Source: Eubacterium sp.
Lineage (GTDB): Bacteria; Bacillota; Clostridia; Lachnospirales; Lachnospiraceae
NCBI GenBank assembly: GCA_024690665.1
Contig: JAILOU010000033.1
Location: 1 to 64,000 of the forward strand
Direction: 5' to 3'
DNA length: 64,000 nt
Shown: positions 8,605 to 17,099 of the stretch, piece after piece
Layout: each line of letters starts with the position of its first letter
Numbering within the stretch: the stretch's first letter is position 1
Notes under the pieces: model-generated
What the model saw: the letters and a program-made list of their open reading frames with translations, nothing else
Told to the model about the DNA's origin: nothing
The model's database searches: none
Position numbers and translations under genes: made by a program

Positions 8605-10343
8605 TTAGCTGGATGCACACTCACCTGGCGCTGACACAACAAGGCGCAACCGGACTGATCAAAGGCATGATCTGGACCGGCATTTCCTATATGACCTTAA
8701 TGATTCCCATGGGGATCTTAGTTTTATTTTTGCGGGAAATTATGCTCCCGATTCTGGCCGGAACTAATGTGAACCCAAGCCTGCTTTTTTATATCTGTTT
8801 CAGTATCATTGCCATCCTTTTTATGATTCCTTTTCACTATCTGCAGTTTGGCGGCGCCTTTATTGCCACCTACGAAGAAAGTGCCAACAAACGAATCACG
8901 CTTGCAGAGAAACTTCGGCGTCTTCCGCTTTCCTTTTTCGGGCAACGGGATGTCAGCGATTTGACCACTACCATTATGAGTGATTGCACCGGGATGGAGC
9001 ATGCATTTTCCCATGCCGTTCCACAACTGGGAGGCGCACTCCTTTTCACATGTGCAATTACCGTCATCATGTTTTTTATCAATCCACTGATGGCGCTTTC
9101 ACTTTTTTGGGTCTTTCCGATTTCCCTTTTTATGGTTTTTGGTTCAAAAAAATTGCAGGATAAAGCCTGCCGGGCGCATATCGATGCCAAACTTCGGTGC
9201 GCTGAGGGCATTCAAGAGTGCCTGGACAATGTGCGTGAATTAAAAGCCTATCAATACAAGGATGCTTATCTTAAAAAACTGTATCAGAAGATGGACCTTG
9301 CTGAACAGGCACAGATTAAATCTGAACTAACTACCGATGTATTTCTAGGTATGGGACAGGTCTTTTTGCGTCTTGGACTGGTGAGCGTTATTTTAACCGG
9401 TGGCTCCTTGTTATTCGCAGGAAAGTTGGCGCTGCCTGAATACTTTATGTTTTTGATGGCTGCCACAAGAATCTACGATCCTCTGTCCGGTGTCCTTGCG
9501 AACATCTCTGAGATCTTCAATGTTCATCCCAAGATTGATCGAATGCAGGATATTGAATGCCGTACCACACAGGACGGTGTAAGCGACTATACCTCTGACG
9601 GATATGACATCTCCTTTGAGCATGTGGACTTTTCCTACAACGAAACAGAACCTGTTTTATGCGATGTTTCCTTTGAAGCAAAACAAGGTGAAATCACTGC
9701 GCTTGTCGGCTCTTCCGGAAGCGGGAAATCGACCGCGGCAAAACTCGCAGCCAGATTCTGGGATGTTTCCAAAGGTTGCATTACCATGGGCGGCGCAGAT
9801 ATCAGTCACATCCATCCGGAAACCCTTTTGAAAAATTATTCAATTGTATTTCAGGATGTAGTACTGTTTGACAACACAGTTATGGAAAATATTCGTATCG
9901 GCCGAAAAGACGCAACTGATGAAGAAGTCATGCGTGCCGCAAGAACCGCTCAATGTGAAGACTTCATTCTTCGCCTTCCCGACGGCTATCAGACAGTGAT
10001 TGGTGAAAATGGGGCGATCTTATCCGGCGGTGAAAGACAACGCCTGTCTATCGCCCGGGCGATTTTAAAAAATGCCCCTATTATACTACTTGATGAAGCA
10101 ACGGCTTCTTTAGACGTCGAAAGTGAGACACTTGTGCAAGAAGCCATTTCCCGTCTGATTGCCGGTAAAACGGTTTTAATGATTGCGCACCGCATGCGAA
10201 CCGTTGCAGGTGCCGACAAAGTCATCGTCTTAAAAGACGGACGCATCATTGAGCAGGGGGCTCCCGATCAGCTGATGCAAGCCAACGGCTTATATAAAAA
10301 GATGGTAACCTTGCAACGCGAAAGTGAAGCTTGGAAGCTCTAA
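8601..10343 (+). CDS. ABC half-transporter (fused permease-ATPase), second of a pair
   Basis: A 580-residue partner of the preceding half-transporter, presumably forming a heterodimer with it. The membrane domain covers about residues 1-300; the ATPase has Walker A GSSGSGKST, signature LSGGERQ, Walker B IILLDEATASLD and H-loop IAHRMRT. The chosen start overlaps the previous stop as ATGA and has AAAGGAGG upstream; the open frame extends 54 bases further upstream but without a ribosome site. It is last in the TetR-ECF-ABC operon, which ends at a shared terminator. Confidence 0.9.
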   Translation: MISWMHTHLALTQQGATGLIKGMIWTGISYMTLMIPMGILVLFLREIMLPILAGTNVNPSLLFYICFSIIAILFMIPFHYLQFGGAFIATYEESANKRITLAEKLRRLPLSFFGQRDVSDLTTTIMSDCTGMEHAFSHAVPQLGGALLFTCAITVIMFFINPLMALSLFWVFPISLFMVFGSKKLQDKACRAHIDAKLRCAEGIQECLDNVRELKAYQYKDAYLKKLYQKMDLAEQAQIKSELTTDVFLGMGQVFLRLGLVSVILTGGSLLFAGKLALPEYFMFLMAATRIYDPLSGVLANISEIFNVHPKIDRMQDIECRTTQDGVSDYTSDGYDISFEHVDFSYNETEPVLCDVSFEAKQGEITALVGSSGSGKSTAAKLAARFWDVSKGCITMGGADISHIHPETLLKNYSIVFQDVVLFDNTVMENIRIGRKDATDEEVMRAARTAQCEDFILRLPDGYQTVIGENGAILSGGERQRLSIARAILKNAPIILLDEATASLDVESETLVQEAISRLIAGKTVLMIAHRMRTVAGADKVIVLKDGRIIEQGAPDQLMQANGLYKKMVTLQRESEAWKL

Positions 10344-10363
10344 AAACCAATTCTCTATCAAAA

Positions 10364-10397
10364 AAAAGAAGAACATCACACCGGATGTTCTTCTTTT
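10364..10397. terminator. Bidirectional terminator between ABC gene and ferritin-like gene
   Basis: A perfect 14-bp stem (AAAAGAAGAACATC at 10364-10377, complement at 10384-10397) with A- and T-rich flanks. It serves two convergent genes ending at 10343 and 10403. Confidence 0.88.
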
Positions 10398-10402
10398 CAT
10401 TT

Positions 10403-10798
10403 TTAAAGCAACGCCTTAACAGTATCTCCGTGACGTTTCTCATCATTTTTAACACTTTCCACAGTTGGAAATTTTTCCACAAGCGGCTGATAAGTTTTAA
10501 TCGCCGCATACTCACCTTCTGCAATCTTCGGATATAATTTCTTTTTCCCCAGAAGGCGATATAACATCGGCAAGATTACAGCTTTCGTCTTCTTTGGCGT
10601 AAGCACTTGTCCTGTCAGCTCCTTAAATACCGCTGCATGATGTCCTTCTTCTGCTGCCAGCTTTCGAAACGTCTCGGCATCATGTTCGTCCTTCACCACA
10701 TCCGCAAGCGCCTGATACATCAATACTGCATCGAGCTCTCCTTGCTGTGATTTCACTAAAATCTTCATCTCTTCTTTTGTAATTGCATCCTGTTTCAT
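10403..10798 (-). CDS. Ferritin-like (rubrerythrin-type) diiron protein
   Basis: A 131-residue four-helix protein. Two copies of the diiron pattern are visible: GELDAVLMYQ followed by EEGHH, and EGEYAAIKTY followed by NDEKRH, each giving an upstream Glu and an ExxH pair. There is no rubredoxin domain, so it resembles the isolated ferritin-like domain of rubrerythrins; a role in peroxide or iron handling is likely. The start chosen has GAGGTGG upstream, and the longer frame to 10837 lacks a ribosome site. Its leader (10823-10930) appears structured and could regulate it. Confidence 0.82.
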   Translation of the reverse strand: MKQDAITKEEMKILVKSQQGELDAVLMYQALADVVKDEHDAETFRKLAAEEGHHAAVFKELTGQVLTPKKTKAVILPMLYRLLGKKKLYPKIAEGEYAAIKTYQPLVEKFPTVESVKNDEKRHGDTVKALL

Positions 10799-10822
10799 AC
10801 TACCACCTCTTACTATTCGGAT

Positions 10823-10930
10823 GTAAAAAAAGCCCATCCGCTACCACACGATAACACCGCTCAGCCTACGCAATAGAAAAAAGTGTCGTGGGTAATGCAG
10901 CCGAAGCCACAAGCATTTCTGCACGGATGA
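10823..10930 (-). promoter_or_regulatory. Structured leader upstream of the ferritin-like gene
   Basis: On the minus strand this stretch holds an internal hairpin (AAATGC ... GGCTTCGGCT ... GCATT) and a distal CATCCG (complement of 10924-10929) that can pair with CGGATG (complement of 10835-10840). The latter is followed by GGC and seven T residues, terminator-like, 25-32 nt before the start codon. A cis-acting leader (attenuator or riboswitch) or a small RNA would fit. It matches no riboswitch class I can name. The rest of 10931-11183 shows nothing clear. Confidence 0.4.
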
Positions 10931-11183
10931 ACTTTTACTATAGTAGCACTAATAATGCTGAATTACAAATCATTCCCATCATAAGAATAGATTCCTAACC
11001 TTTCACCCTCCTGGCTGTGTGAAGCTCCGCAAATGCCCAGCCAGCCCTATGCTAATCCATTTTTTTCTTCACGATCGATTCTCCACATCTTACCGTTTTG
11101 ACCTACTGGATTTTTTTATTACAATCACCTATAATATCCTTCATAATCAATCAATATTATTAATTACAGAGAGAATACCTATT

Positions 11184-12065
11184 ATGAACAGTATGCATAT
11201 CGAATGTTTTTTTGCTGCCATGGAAACACTTAATTTTACGATAGCTGCTCAAAACATTCACATCACACAACCTGCATTCAGCAGAAATATTGCTTCCTTT
11301 GAAGACGAACTTGGATACACCTTGTTTTGGCGAAGTAAACAAAATGGATTACGTGTCACACCTGCCGGTATTGCCTTATACAACGGGCTGAAAGAACTAT
11401 CCGGTCAATATTATAATTTGCTTGATCGCACCAGATGCATCAGTCGCGGAGATGAAGGAAAACTCGTCATCAGCACTTTAAACGGATGTTGTATTGACAG
11501 TGCCACATTTGAATGCATTCACAGATTCCAGGAAAAGTATCCCAATATTGATGTCACCTTAAAAAGCTGCGCCTTTGCCGACATGATTAAAAGCGTCGAA
11601 CGCGGTGAAAGCGACATCTGCTTTACAGTCGTTGACGCTATCGAAAGTAAACCGGCTTTGCTACACGAAGTTGTCTACGATGTGGAAAGTTTTCTGGCAG
11701 TACCTTCCACCATGGGATGTGACACCAATAAACTATATAGTATGTCCGATCTGCGAGATGCCATCTTTATTTTGTCTGAGGACGCACCGCACCTGAATGA
11801 GCTGTTCATTGAAAGCTGTAAGCAGGCAGGATTTGAACCCAAAACCAAGATGGCTCCGGACTACGAGACCAAGATGCTGTGGACGGAAGCCGGCATCGGT
11901 GTTGCCGCAAACTCGAGAGAACATTATCTAAAAGACAGCTCCTATGTCGATTTTATACGAGTGAAAGAACTGCACAATCTAGACTATGCCATTGTCTGGA
12001 TGAAGGACAATTTCAATCCGGCCATTGCCCTGTTTTACTCGATGTTCGATGACATTATTCAATAA
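11184..12065 (+). CDS. LysR-family transcriptional regulator
   Basis: A 293-residue LysR regulator. The N-terminal winged helix is evident (MHIECFFAAMETLNFTIAAQ, then ITQPAFSRNIASFEDELG), followed by a periplasmic-binding-protein-like effector domain beginning near residue 90 (KLVISTLNGCC). It precedes, in the same direction, the phenolic-type operon starting at 12163 and probably controls it in response to the operon's substrate. The start is internal to a longer open frame from 11019; the upstream part does not look like LysR sequence. The ribosome site is weak (GAGAG), so 11193 is an alternative start. Confidence 0.88.
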   Translation: MNSMHIECFFAAMETLNFTIAAQNIHITQPAFSRNIASFEDELGYTLFWRSKQNGLRVTPAGIALYNGLKELSGQYYNLLDRTRCISRGDEGKLVISTLNGCCIDSATFECIHRFQEKYPNIDVTLKSCAFADMIKSVERGESDICFTVVDAIESKPALLHEVVYDVESFLAVPSTMGCDTNKLYSMSDLRDAIFILSEDAPHLNELFIESCKQAGFEPKTKMAPDYETKMLWTEAGIGVAANSREHYLKDSSYVDFIRVKELHNLDYAIVWMKDNFNPAIALFYSMFDDIIQ

Positions 12066-12108
12066 CTGTTTTAGCTGGTTATCAGCTCATACTTTATAAG
12101 CATTTCAT

Positions 12109-12157
12109 ATTCTCCTTTCTTAATGTTAATTTATTATCAGCATTAAGAAAGGAGAAT
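12109..12157 (+). promoter_or_regulatory. Perfect 17-bp hairpin covering the ribosome site of the phenolic operon
   Basis: ATTCTCCTTTCTTAATG (12109-12125) is exactly complementary to 12141-12157 with a 15-base loop. The right arm contains AAAGGAG, the ribosome site of the gene at 12163, and is followed by six T residues before the ATG. The structure can therefore act as an intrinsic terminator, as a translational block, or as a dyad for the LysR regulator. It may also be the terminator of the LysR gene. Confidence 0.75.
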
Positions 12158-12162
12158 TTTTT

Positions 12163-12873
12163 ATGGAGAAATTCAAACGCACAGTTGATTTATCCAAAGC
12201 AATTCCATTTGCAAACAAATCAGCTGTAGTCGCGAAATCTGCGTCTGAGGACGAAATTGGTTCTTGCGTATTTCCTGACGGTACCGGATACATCTGCGAT
12301 GTCAACTATCTCGACGGCATCACGGTATCCATGCTGGATTGGTGGTACGTATGGCGCGGACTCAAAAAAGAGAACTATTCCTCTCTAAATCCCAAGGAAT
12401 ACCTGTCTGCTAAGTCTATGCAGATTCAAAAATCCCTTGATCCGGATCTTGACATCCACGAAAAGCTCTGGGATACCACCCAGGAAGTCGTGACGATGGG
12501 CGAGATGGGACCGGTTGTCAGCTTCCAAAACTTCAAATGTCCAACCGACATTGGTTTTGATATTTCAGCACTCAAAGACAACGCGTCTTTCATCTGCTAC
12601 CGGACATTTGACCAGGGTCAGCCTCCACAGGCAGGTCCGGATGGCTTTGTCGCACACATGATCAAGGAAACTGACACAGGTGTCGAAATTACTACTCATC
12701 AGTGGGTTGGCTGGACCATGAAATACGGTCTTCCTACCAAAACACTGCCGGAAGGCTTTTTCATGCCTCCAGTTTTCCCGGTTTCCTACCTTGTGAAAAA
12801 CACCATGGAACTCATGAACCTTGGAAAGATTCTTCCAAAGCTTTACGAAGAAAATGGAGGTAAATTGCAGTGA
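12163..12873 (+). CDS. PhlG/phloretin-hydrolase-family protein lacking zinc-ligand histidines
   Basis: A 236-residue relative of the gene at 17100, sharing the MLDWW(Y/F)xW motif, the E(K/R)xWxTT segment, the xVGFD region and a C-terminal GKILPKLYEE. The family (2,4-diacetylphloroglucinol hydrolase and phloretin hydrolase) cleaves a C-C bond in acylated phloroglucinols using zinc bound by two His and two Glu. Here the positions matching the His ligands are Arg (WRG instead of WHG) and Lys (KNTME instead of HNVKE), so classic hydrolase activity is doubtful; a binding protein or altered chemistry is possible. First gene of the operon; overlaps the ferredoxin gene. Confidence 0.72.
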   Translation: MEKFKRTVDLSKAIPFANKSAVVAKSASEDEIGSCVFPDGTGYICDVNYLDGITVSMLDWWYVWRGLKKENYSSLNPKEYLSAKSMQIQKSLDPDLDIHEKLWDTTQEVVTMGEMGPVVSFQNFKCPTDIGFDISALKDNASFICYRTFDQGQPPQAGPDGFVAHMIKETDTGVEITTHQWVGWTMKYGLPTKTLPEGFFMPPVFPVSYLVKNTMELMNLGKILPKLYEENGGKLQ

Positions 12874-13115
12874 TTCAGACAAAAACAAAAATCAATTTTA
12901 ACCCGGAAAAATGCGTCGGATGCAAGATGTGCTATAAAGCCTGTTTTATTGACGTCATAACCTGGGATGAAGAAAACAAAAGACCTATATTCAAATACGA
13001 ATCACAGTGTGAACACTGTAATTACTGTGAAGTGTCATGTAAACGCGGATGTATTGAAGTTATTCCGGATTTTGAAGGGCAGCACTTCAGACAAAGCTTT
13101 GACATGTATCACTAA
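12870..13115 (+). CDS. Two-cluster ferredoxin, electron partner of the flavoprotein (AprB-like)
   Basis: An 81-residue protein with two [4Fe-4S] motifs, CVGCKMCYKAC and CEHCNYCEVSCKRGC, arranged as in the small subunit of adenylylsulfate reductase. It starts with GTG overlapping the previous stop (GTGA), with GGAGG eight bases upstream. It probably passes electrons to or from the FAD protein encoded 28 bases downstream. Confidence 0.85.
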   Translation: MIQTKTKINFNPEKCVGCKMCYKACFIDVITWDEENKRPIFKYESQCEHCNYCEVSCKRGCIEVIPDFEGQHFRQSFDMYH

Positions 13116-13142
13116 GCCAGATTCGTTTAGTAAGGAGGAGTC

Positions 13143-14807
13143 ATGGAAAATTTCGATATAAATGAAATTCATGAGCAGGCTGACATCTTAATTGTCGGTG
13201 GCGGCATTGCGGGGTTAAGCGCTGCCGTATCTGCAAAAGAAAAAAATCCCGATGCGGATGTTTTGATTGTCGAAAAGCAGACCACGGGATATGGCGGAAA
13301 GGCCAACAAAGGGGGCGGAGTTTTACAGTATTTTGATCTTGAACACATCAGCCCTGAAGATTTTATTCAGTACCATGCGCATTCCGTTGGATGCTATCTC
13401 GGAGATCAGGACGTCATGAAAAAATACGTCGGTATGAATAACGAGATGCTCGATCGCATGGAACAATGGGGAGTTACCATCCCTAAAAAACGTATTCCGA
13501 CCGGTCCTATGACATACATGGTCGGCATTGACTTAAATGTCACTTTGAATGTCAGAAGAACCGCGGAAAAGATGGGCGTTCGCATTATAGATAAAGTTAC
13601 CATCTGCGACTTTTTAACGGATGATAACAAGGTTCGCGGAGCTGTTGGCTACAGCATTGTTGATGGAACCTTTTACACCTTCAATGCAAAAGCTGTAATT
13701 TTAGCTTCCGGAAGTCAGAATTATAAGTTTGCTCCAATGTGGAGTAACGGCCGTGGTGACGGCATCGCTGCTGCATATCGCGCCGGCGCTAAGATGAGAA
13801 ATACCGAGTTTGGTAACTTTGCACAGCTTTACAAAAAGAACACATTCCAGGAAGACGTATTTTGTGAAAATCACATGTACAACGCACTTGGTGAAAATGT
13901 CACCAAGAACTTCCGTCGTTTCCCGGAAGCTGATGTATCCGCAAGCGCAATTCGTGAGTGGTACGAGCAAATGAGTGAAGGAAAGGGACCTGTTTATGTG
14001 AAGATCCCGCCAAGAGACGAAGAACTGATGCAAAAGATCTGGGACAGACCTTACGGTATTCCGTTCTGGACGGCAGATCACGCAAAGGCTGCAGGAAAAG
14101 ACAAAGAGATGGAAATGGTTCCGGGATTAGTTGCTGAACAATCCCCTGTCAAAGTCAATATTGATATGGAAACATCCATTGATGGTATGTACGCTGCAGG
14201 TGACGTAAGCTATTGTGGTTCAGGTGCACCGGGAGCTGTACCGGCACCTCCGGGACGAAACAGAGGTTCCGGAATCTTAAACGCAGTATTCGCCGGTATC
14301 GTAAGCGGTGAACACGCAGCCGATTACATCAAGGAAGTCGACAATTTTACGCTTGATGATTTTGAAATAACACGTCTTAAAAACGATGCATTTGCACCGC
14401 TGCTCAGACCAAGCGGTCTTGATCCGGAAGAGGTTATCAGCGATGTGCAAAATATTTTATGTCCGGTTGAAAACAGTATCTTCATGTCGGAGAGCCGCTT
14501 AAAGATTGCACTGAAAAAGCTTGGTAAGGTAAAAGAAAAAGTTAGTCAGCTTAAAGCAGACGATTATCATCAGATGCTCTACTGTCATGAAGCCGAATCT
14601 ATGGTTTTATGTGCGGAAATGCAGCTTAGAGCTTCCATGATGAGAAAAGAATCCCGTGGATGGTTCTTAAGAGAAGACTATCCGATGATGGATAACAAAA
14701 ACTGGCTCGAGTGGATTATCGTTCAGAATAAAGATGGCGAGATGACATTTGATACAGAAAAAGTTCCGGTTGAAAAGTACGATGTACAGCCACCGGTCAT
14801 GATGTAA
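13143..14807 (+). CDS. FAD-dependent oxidoreductase, AprA/fumarate-reductase flavoprotein superfamily
   Basis: A 554-residue flavoprotein. The dinucleotide-binding motif ILIVGGGIAGLSAA lies at about residues 16-29, and a C-terminal FAD-contacting stretch GDVSYCGSGAPGA is near residue 350. Together with the adjacent two-cluster ferredoxin it resembles the alpha/beta pair of adenylylsulfate reductase, but no sulfate-reduction genes are near. In this setting it most likely reduces or oxidises the aromatic or enone substrate of the operon, in the manner of gut flavonoid reductases. AAGGAGGAG precedes the ATG. The substrate is unknown. Confidence 0.85.
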   Translation: MENFDINEIHEQADILIVGGGIAGLSAAVSAKEKNPDADVLIVEKQTTGYGGKANKGGGVLQYFDLEHISPEDFIQYHAHSVGCYLGDQDVMKKYVGMNNEMLDRMEQWGVTIPKKRIPTGPMTYMVGIDLNVTLNVRRTAEKMGVRIIDKVTICDFLTDDNKVRGAVGYSIVDGTFYTFNAKAVILASGSQNYKFAPMWSNGRGDGIAAAYRAGAKMRNTEFGNFAQLYKKNTFQEDVFCENHMYNALGENVTKNFRRFPEADVSASAIREWYEQMSEGKGPVYVKIPPRDEELMQKIWDRPYGIPFWTADHAKAAGKDKEMEMVPGLVAEQSPVKVNIDMETSIDGMYAAGDVSYCGSGAPGAVPAPPGRNRGSGILNAVFAGIVSGEHAADYIKEVDNFTLDDFEITRLKNDAFAPLLRPSGLDPEEVISDVQNILCPVENSIFMSESRLKIALKKLGKVKEKVSQLKADDYHQMLYCHEAESMVLCAEMQLRASMMRKESRGWFLREDYPMMDNKNWLEWIIVQNKDGEMTFDTEKVPVEKYDVQPPVMM

Positions 14808-14828
14808 ATACAGGAGGAATAAAACAAC

Positions 14829-15803
14829 ATGTCTAATAGAGTATGTGAAACATTAAATATTGAATATCCAATTATTCAAGGCGCAATGGCATGGACTTCA
14901 ATGGCACCGCTTGTTGCAGCTGTTTCAGAAGCCGGCGGACTTGGCGTTCTTGGAAGTGGATTTATGCCAAAGGAGATTATCTTAGAACAGATTAATGCGG
15001 TAAGAAGTATGACTTCAAAGCCATTTGCAGCCAATCTTTTCTTAGATCCGGGTCCACAGCTTGAAGAAGGCGTAAGCGCTATTATCGAAGGAAAAGTTCC
15101 GGTTGCCTACATTGACAGCCTGAACCTGTTAGAACTCGAGTTTACAAAGAAATATTACGACCGTTTCCACGAAGCCGGAATTAAAGTCGTAGCGAAAATC
15201 AATTATTTAGAAGACGCTCTTGTTGCTGAAAAAGCAGGTGCTGATGTCATCATCACCAAAGGTGTCGAAGGCGGTGGACACTGCACAAAAATCAGCGGAC
15301 GAGTTCTACTTGCAGAAGTCTGCGAAAATGTGAAAACAGTTCCAATCGTTGCCAGTGGTGGTATTGCAACTCCTCGTCAGGCTGCAGCCTGCACAGTAGT
15401 TGGCGCTGAAGGTATCGAGATGGGCACCGCCTTTATGGCTTCAGAAGAGTGTCCTGTACATGAAAATGTAAAACAGGCTGTTATTAAAGCAAAAGACCGC
15501 GATATTGTTGCCTGCGGCCACTCAACAGGTGAGCCAAGCTGGCAGATTAAAAATAAACTTGCTGATAAACTCTTGAAGATTGATGCAGATAATCCATGGG
15601 ATAAAGCTGCAGACATGATTCGTGAAGCTTCTCAGGGCTCACTTAGAATCGCTTCTTTAGAAGGTGAAGTAGATGAACAAGGTGCTGTCCTCAGCGGACA
15701 GGTATGTGGTCTCATTCACAGCGTCAAGGCCTGTAAACAGCTTGTTGCGAACTTTACAGAAGAATGGTGTAACTGCTTAAAGAAAACCTATACTCTGTAC
15801 TAA
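14829..15803 (+). CDS. Nitronate monooxygenase/FabK-type FMN enzyme
   Basis: A 324-residue TIM-barrel FMN protein of the 2-nitropropane dioxygenase/enoyl-reductase FabK superfamily. Family features: QGAMAW near the N-terminus, GVEGGGHCTK (about residue 145) and PIVASGGIATPRQA followed by GAEGIEMGTAFMAS (about 175-205). In an anaerobe these often act as flavin-dependent enoate or enol reductases rather than oxygenases. There is no fatty-acid synthesis context; it belongs to the phenolic operon, 21 bases after the flavoprotein gene. CAGGAGGA precedes the start. Confidence 0.85.
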   Translation: MSNRVCETLNIEYPIIQGAMAWTSMAPLVAAVSEAGGLGVLGSGFMPKEIILEQINAVRSMTSKPFAANLFLDPGPQLEEGVSAIIEGKVPVAYIDSLNLLELEFTKKYYDRFHEAGIKVVAKINYLEDALVAEKAGADVIITKGVEGGGHCTKISGRVLLAEVCENVKTVPIVASGGIATPRQAAACTVVGAEGIEMGTAFMASEECPVHENVKQAVIKAKDRDIVACGHSTGEPSWQIKNKLADKLLKIDADNPWDKAADMIREASQGSLRIASLEGEVDEQGAVLSGQVCGLIHSVKACKQLVANFTEEWCNCLKKTYTLY

Positions 15804-15849
15804 TGATTTGATGGGATGGTTATTATGAATATTTTGGGAGGTTTATAAA

Positions 15850-17085
15850 ATGAACAATATTACAAACTCGGAGAATTCGATGGCTGAATACAGCCCCGGA
15901 AGAATTAAGGCAATCTTAGTTGCCATTACAATCTGTATGTTTGCACTTGGTTTTAGTATGTTTAAACTGCTACCAATGCAATCAGTAGCTCAAGATTACT
16001 TTCAGATTGAAGAAGGAATGTGGGGCATCCTAAACTCTGCACAGTTATGGTTTATCATTATTTGCACCGTTCCTTTTGGCTTCATGGCCAGAAAGCTTCC
16101 GGTTAAGGTCAGTATGATTATTTCGTTCGCACTGATTATTGTCGGATCCATCTTGCAGATTGTTGCCACGGGTGACCAATTTGCGCTCTTCTTAATCGGA
16201 CGTATTATCGAAGGCGGCGGCTACGGTCTTATGGGACTTGTCGGACACAGTATCACTACGAATCTGGTCAAACCAAACCGCGTCGGCTTTTGGGTATCCT
16301 TTATGGTTACGGTCGGTATGTTGGGACAGGTTATCTTAACTGTAATCTGCGGTAAAGTGCTTGTCAGTGAATGGAACCCTACCGGTGTTTCTATGCAGGA
16401 AGTGTTCAAATGGATTTTGATTCTGTTTATCATCGCTCTTGTCATCTGGATCATCGTAATTCCTGGTTCCCTGAAGATGAGTGGATCCCTATCTGATGTT
16501 CGCCCTACAAAAGAACAGACAATGCGTGTGTTCAAGAGTAAAGACAGTTGGCTGGTTGCAATCGCTCTTATCTGCTTTAACGTTGCAATTGTATCCTTCT
16601 CTGCATTTGTCATTGGTAACTTCCTCGTTCCAAAGGGAATGGATTATCAGTCTGCTGCTTCTACCTACGGCATGACCAGCGTAATCGGAATTATCTCCAT
16701 GCTTGTATTTGGTGTTCTTTCCGACGTGCTTAAGACCAAGAGAAAACTTGCAACATTTTCCTTTTTCACCGGCATTATAGCCCTTTTATTACTATTGTAC
16801 CTACCTGCCGGTTTGATTTGGCTTTATGTTCTTGTATTTGGTACTCTGCCACGTTCGGTTGCCGGCATGAGCTCTGCTTGCGCTCCGGATATCGCGGAAG
16901 TACCTGCCGACATTCCGGTTGTCAACGGCTTTCGAACAGCTGTTGGTAACATCGGATCTGTCGTTGGTACTGTACTAATGGGATTCATCTTGCAGATGGC
17001 CGGACAGGCATCCGCTATCTATGTGCTGTGTATCTTTATGGCCGTCGGCGGATTCTGCTGGTTATTTGCAAAGAAAATACCGTAA
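15850..17085 (+). CDS. MFS transporter
   Basis: A 411-residue major facilitator with about twelve hydrophobic segments and a short polar N-terminus. A GFMARKLPVK-type cytoplasmic loop between helices 2 and 3 and a matching loop (FGVLSDVLKTKRK) between helices 8 and 9 are typical of the family. It sits between the FMN enzyme and the phloretin-hydrolase-family gene and most likely carries the phenolic substrate or product across the membrane. GGGAGG precedes the start. Direction of transport cannot be told. Confidence 0.88.
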   Translation: MNNITNSENSMAEYSPGRIKAILVAITICMFALGFSMFKLLPMQSVAQDYFQIEEGMWGILNSAQLWFIIICTVPFGFMARKLPVKVSMIISFALIIVGSILQIVATGDQFALFLIGRIIEGGGYGLMGLVGHSITTNLVKPNRVGFWVSFMVTVGMLGQVILTVICGKVLVSEWNPTGVSMQEVFKWILILFIIALVIWIIVIPGSLKMSGSLSDVRPTKEQTMRVFKSKDSWLVAIALICFNVAIVSFSAFVIGNFLVPKGMDYQSAASTYGMTSVIGIISMLVFGVLSDVLKTKRKLATFSFFTGIIALLLLLYLPAGLIWLYVLVFGTLPRSVAGMSSACAPDIAEVPADIPVVNGFRTAVGNIGSVVGTVLMGFILQMAGQASAIYVLCIFMAVGGFCWLFAKKIP

Positions 17086-17099
17086 AAGGGGAAGAGATT

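Noticed and set aside
13143..14807. Dissimilatory sulfate reduction (AprBA) assignment
   Set aside because: The pair resembles AprBA in layout only; no sat, dsr or qmo genes are near and the context is a hydrolase/transporter operon.
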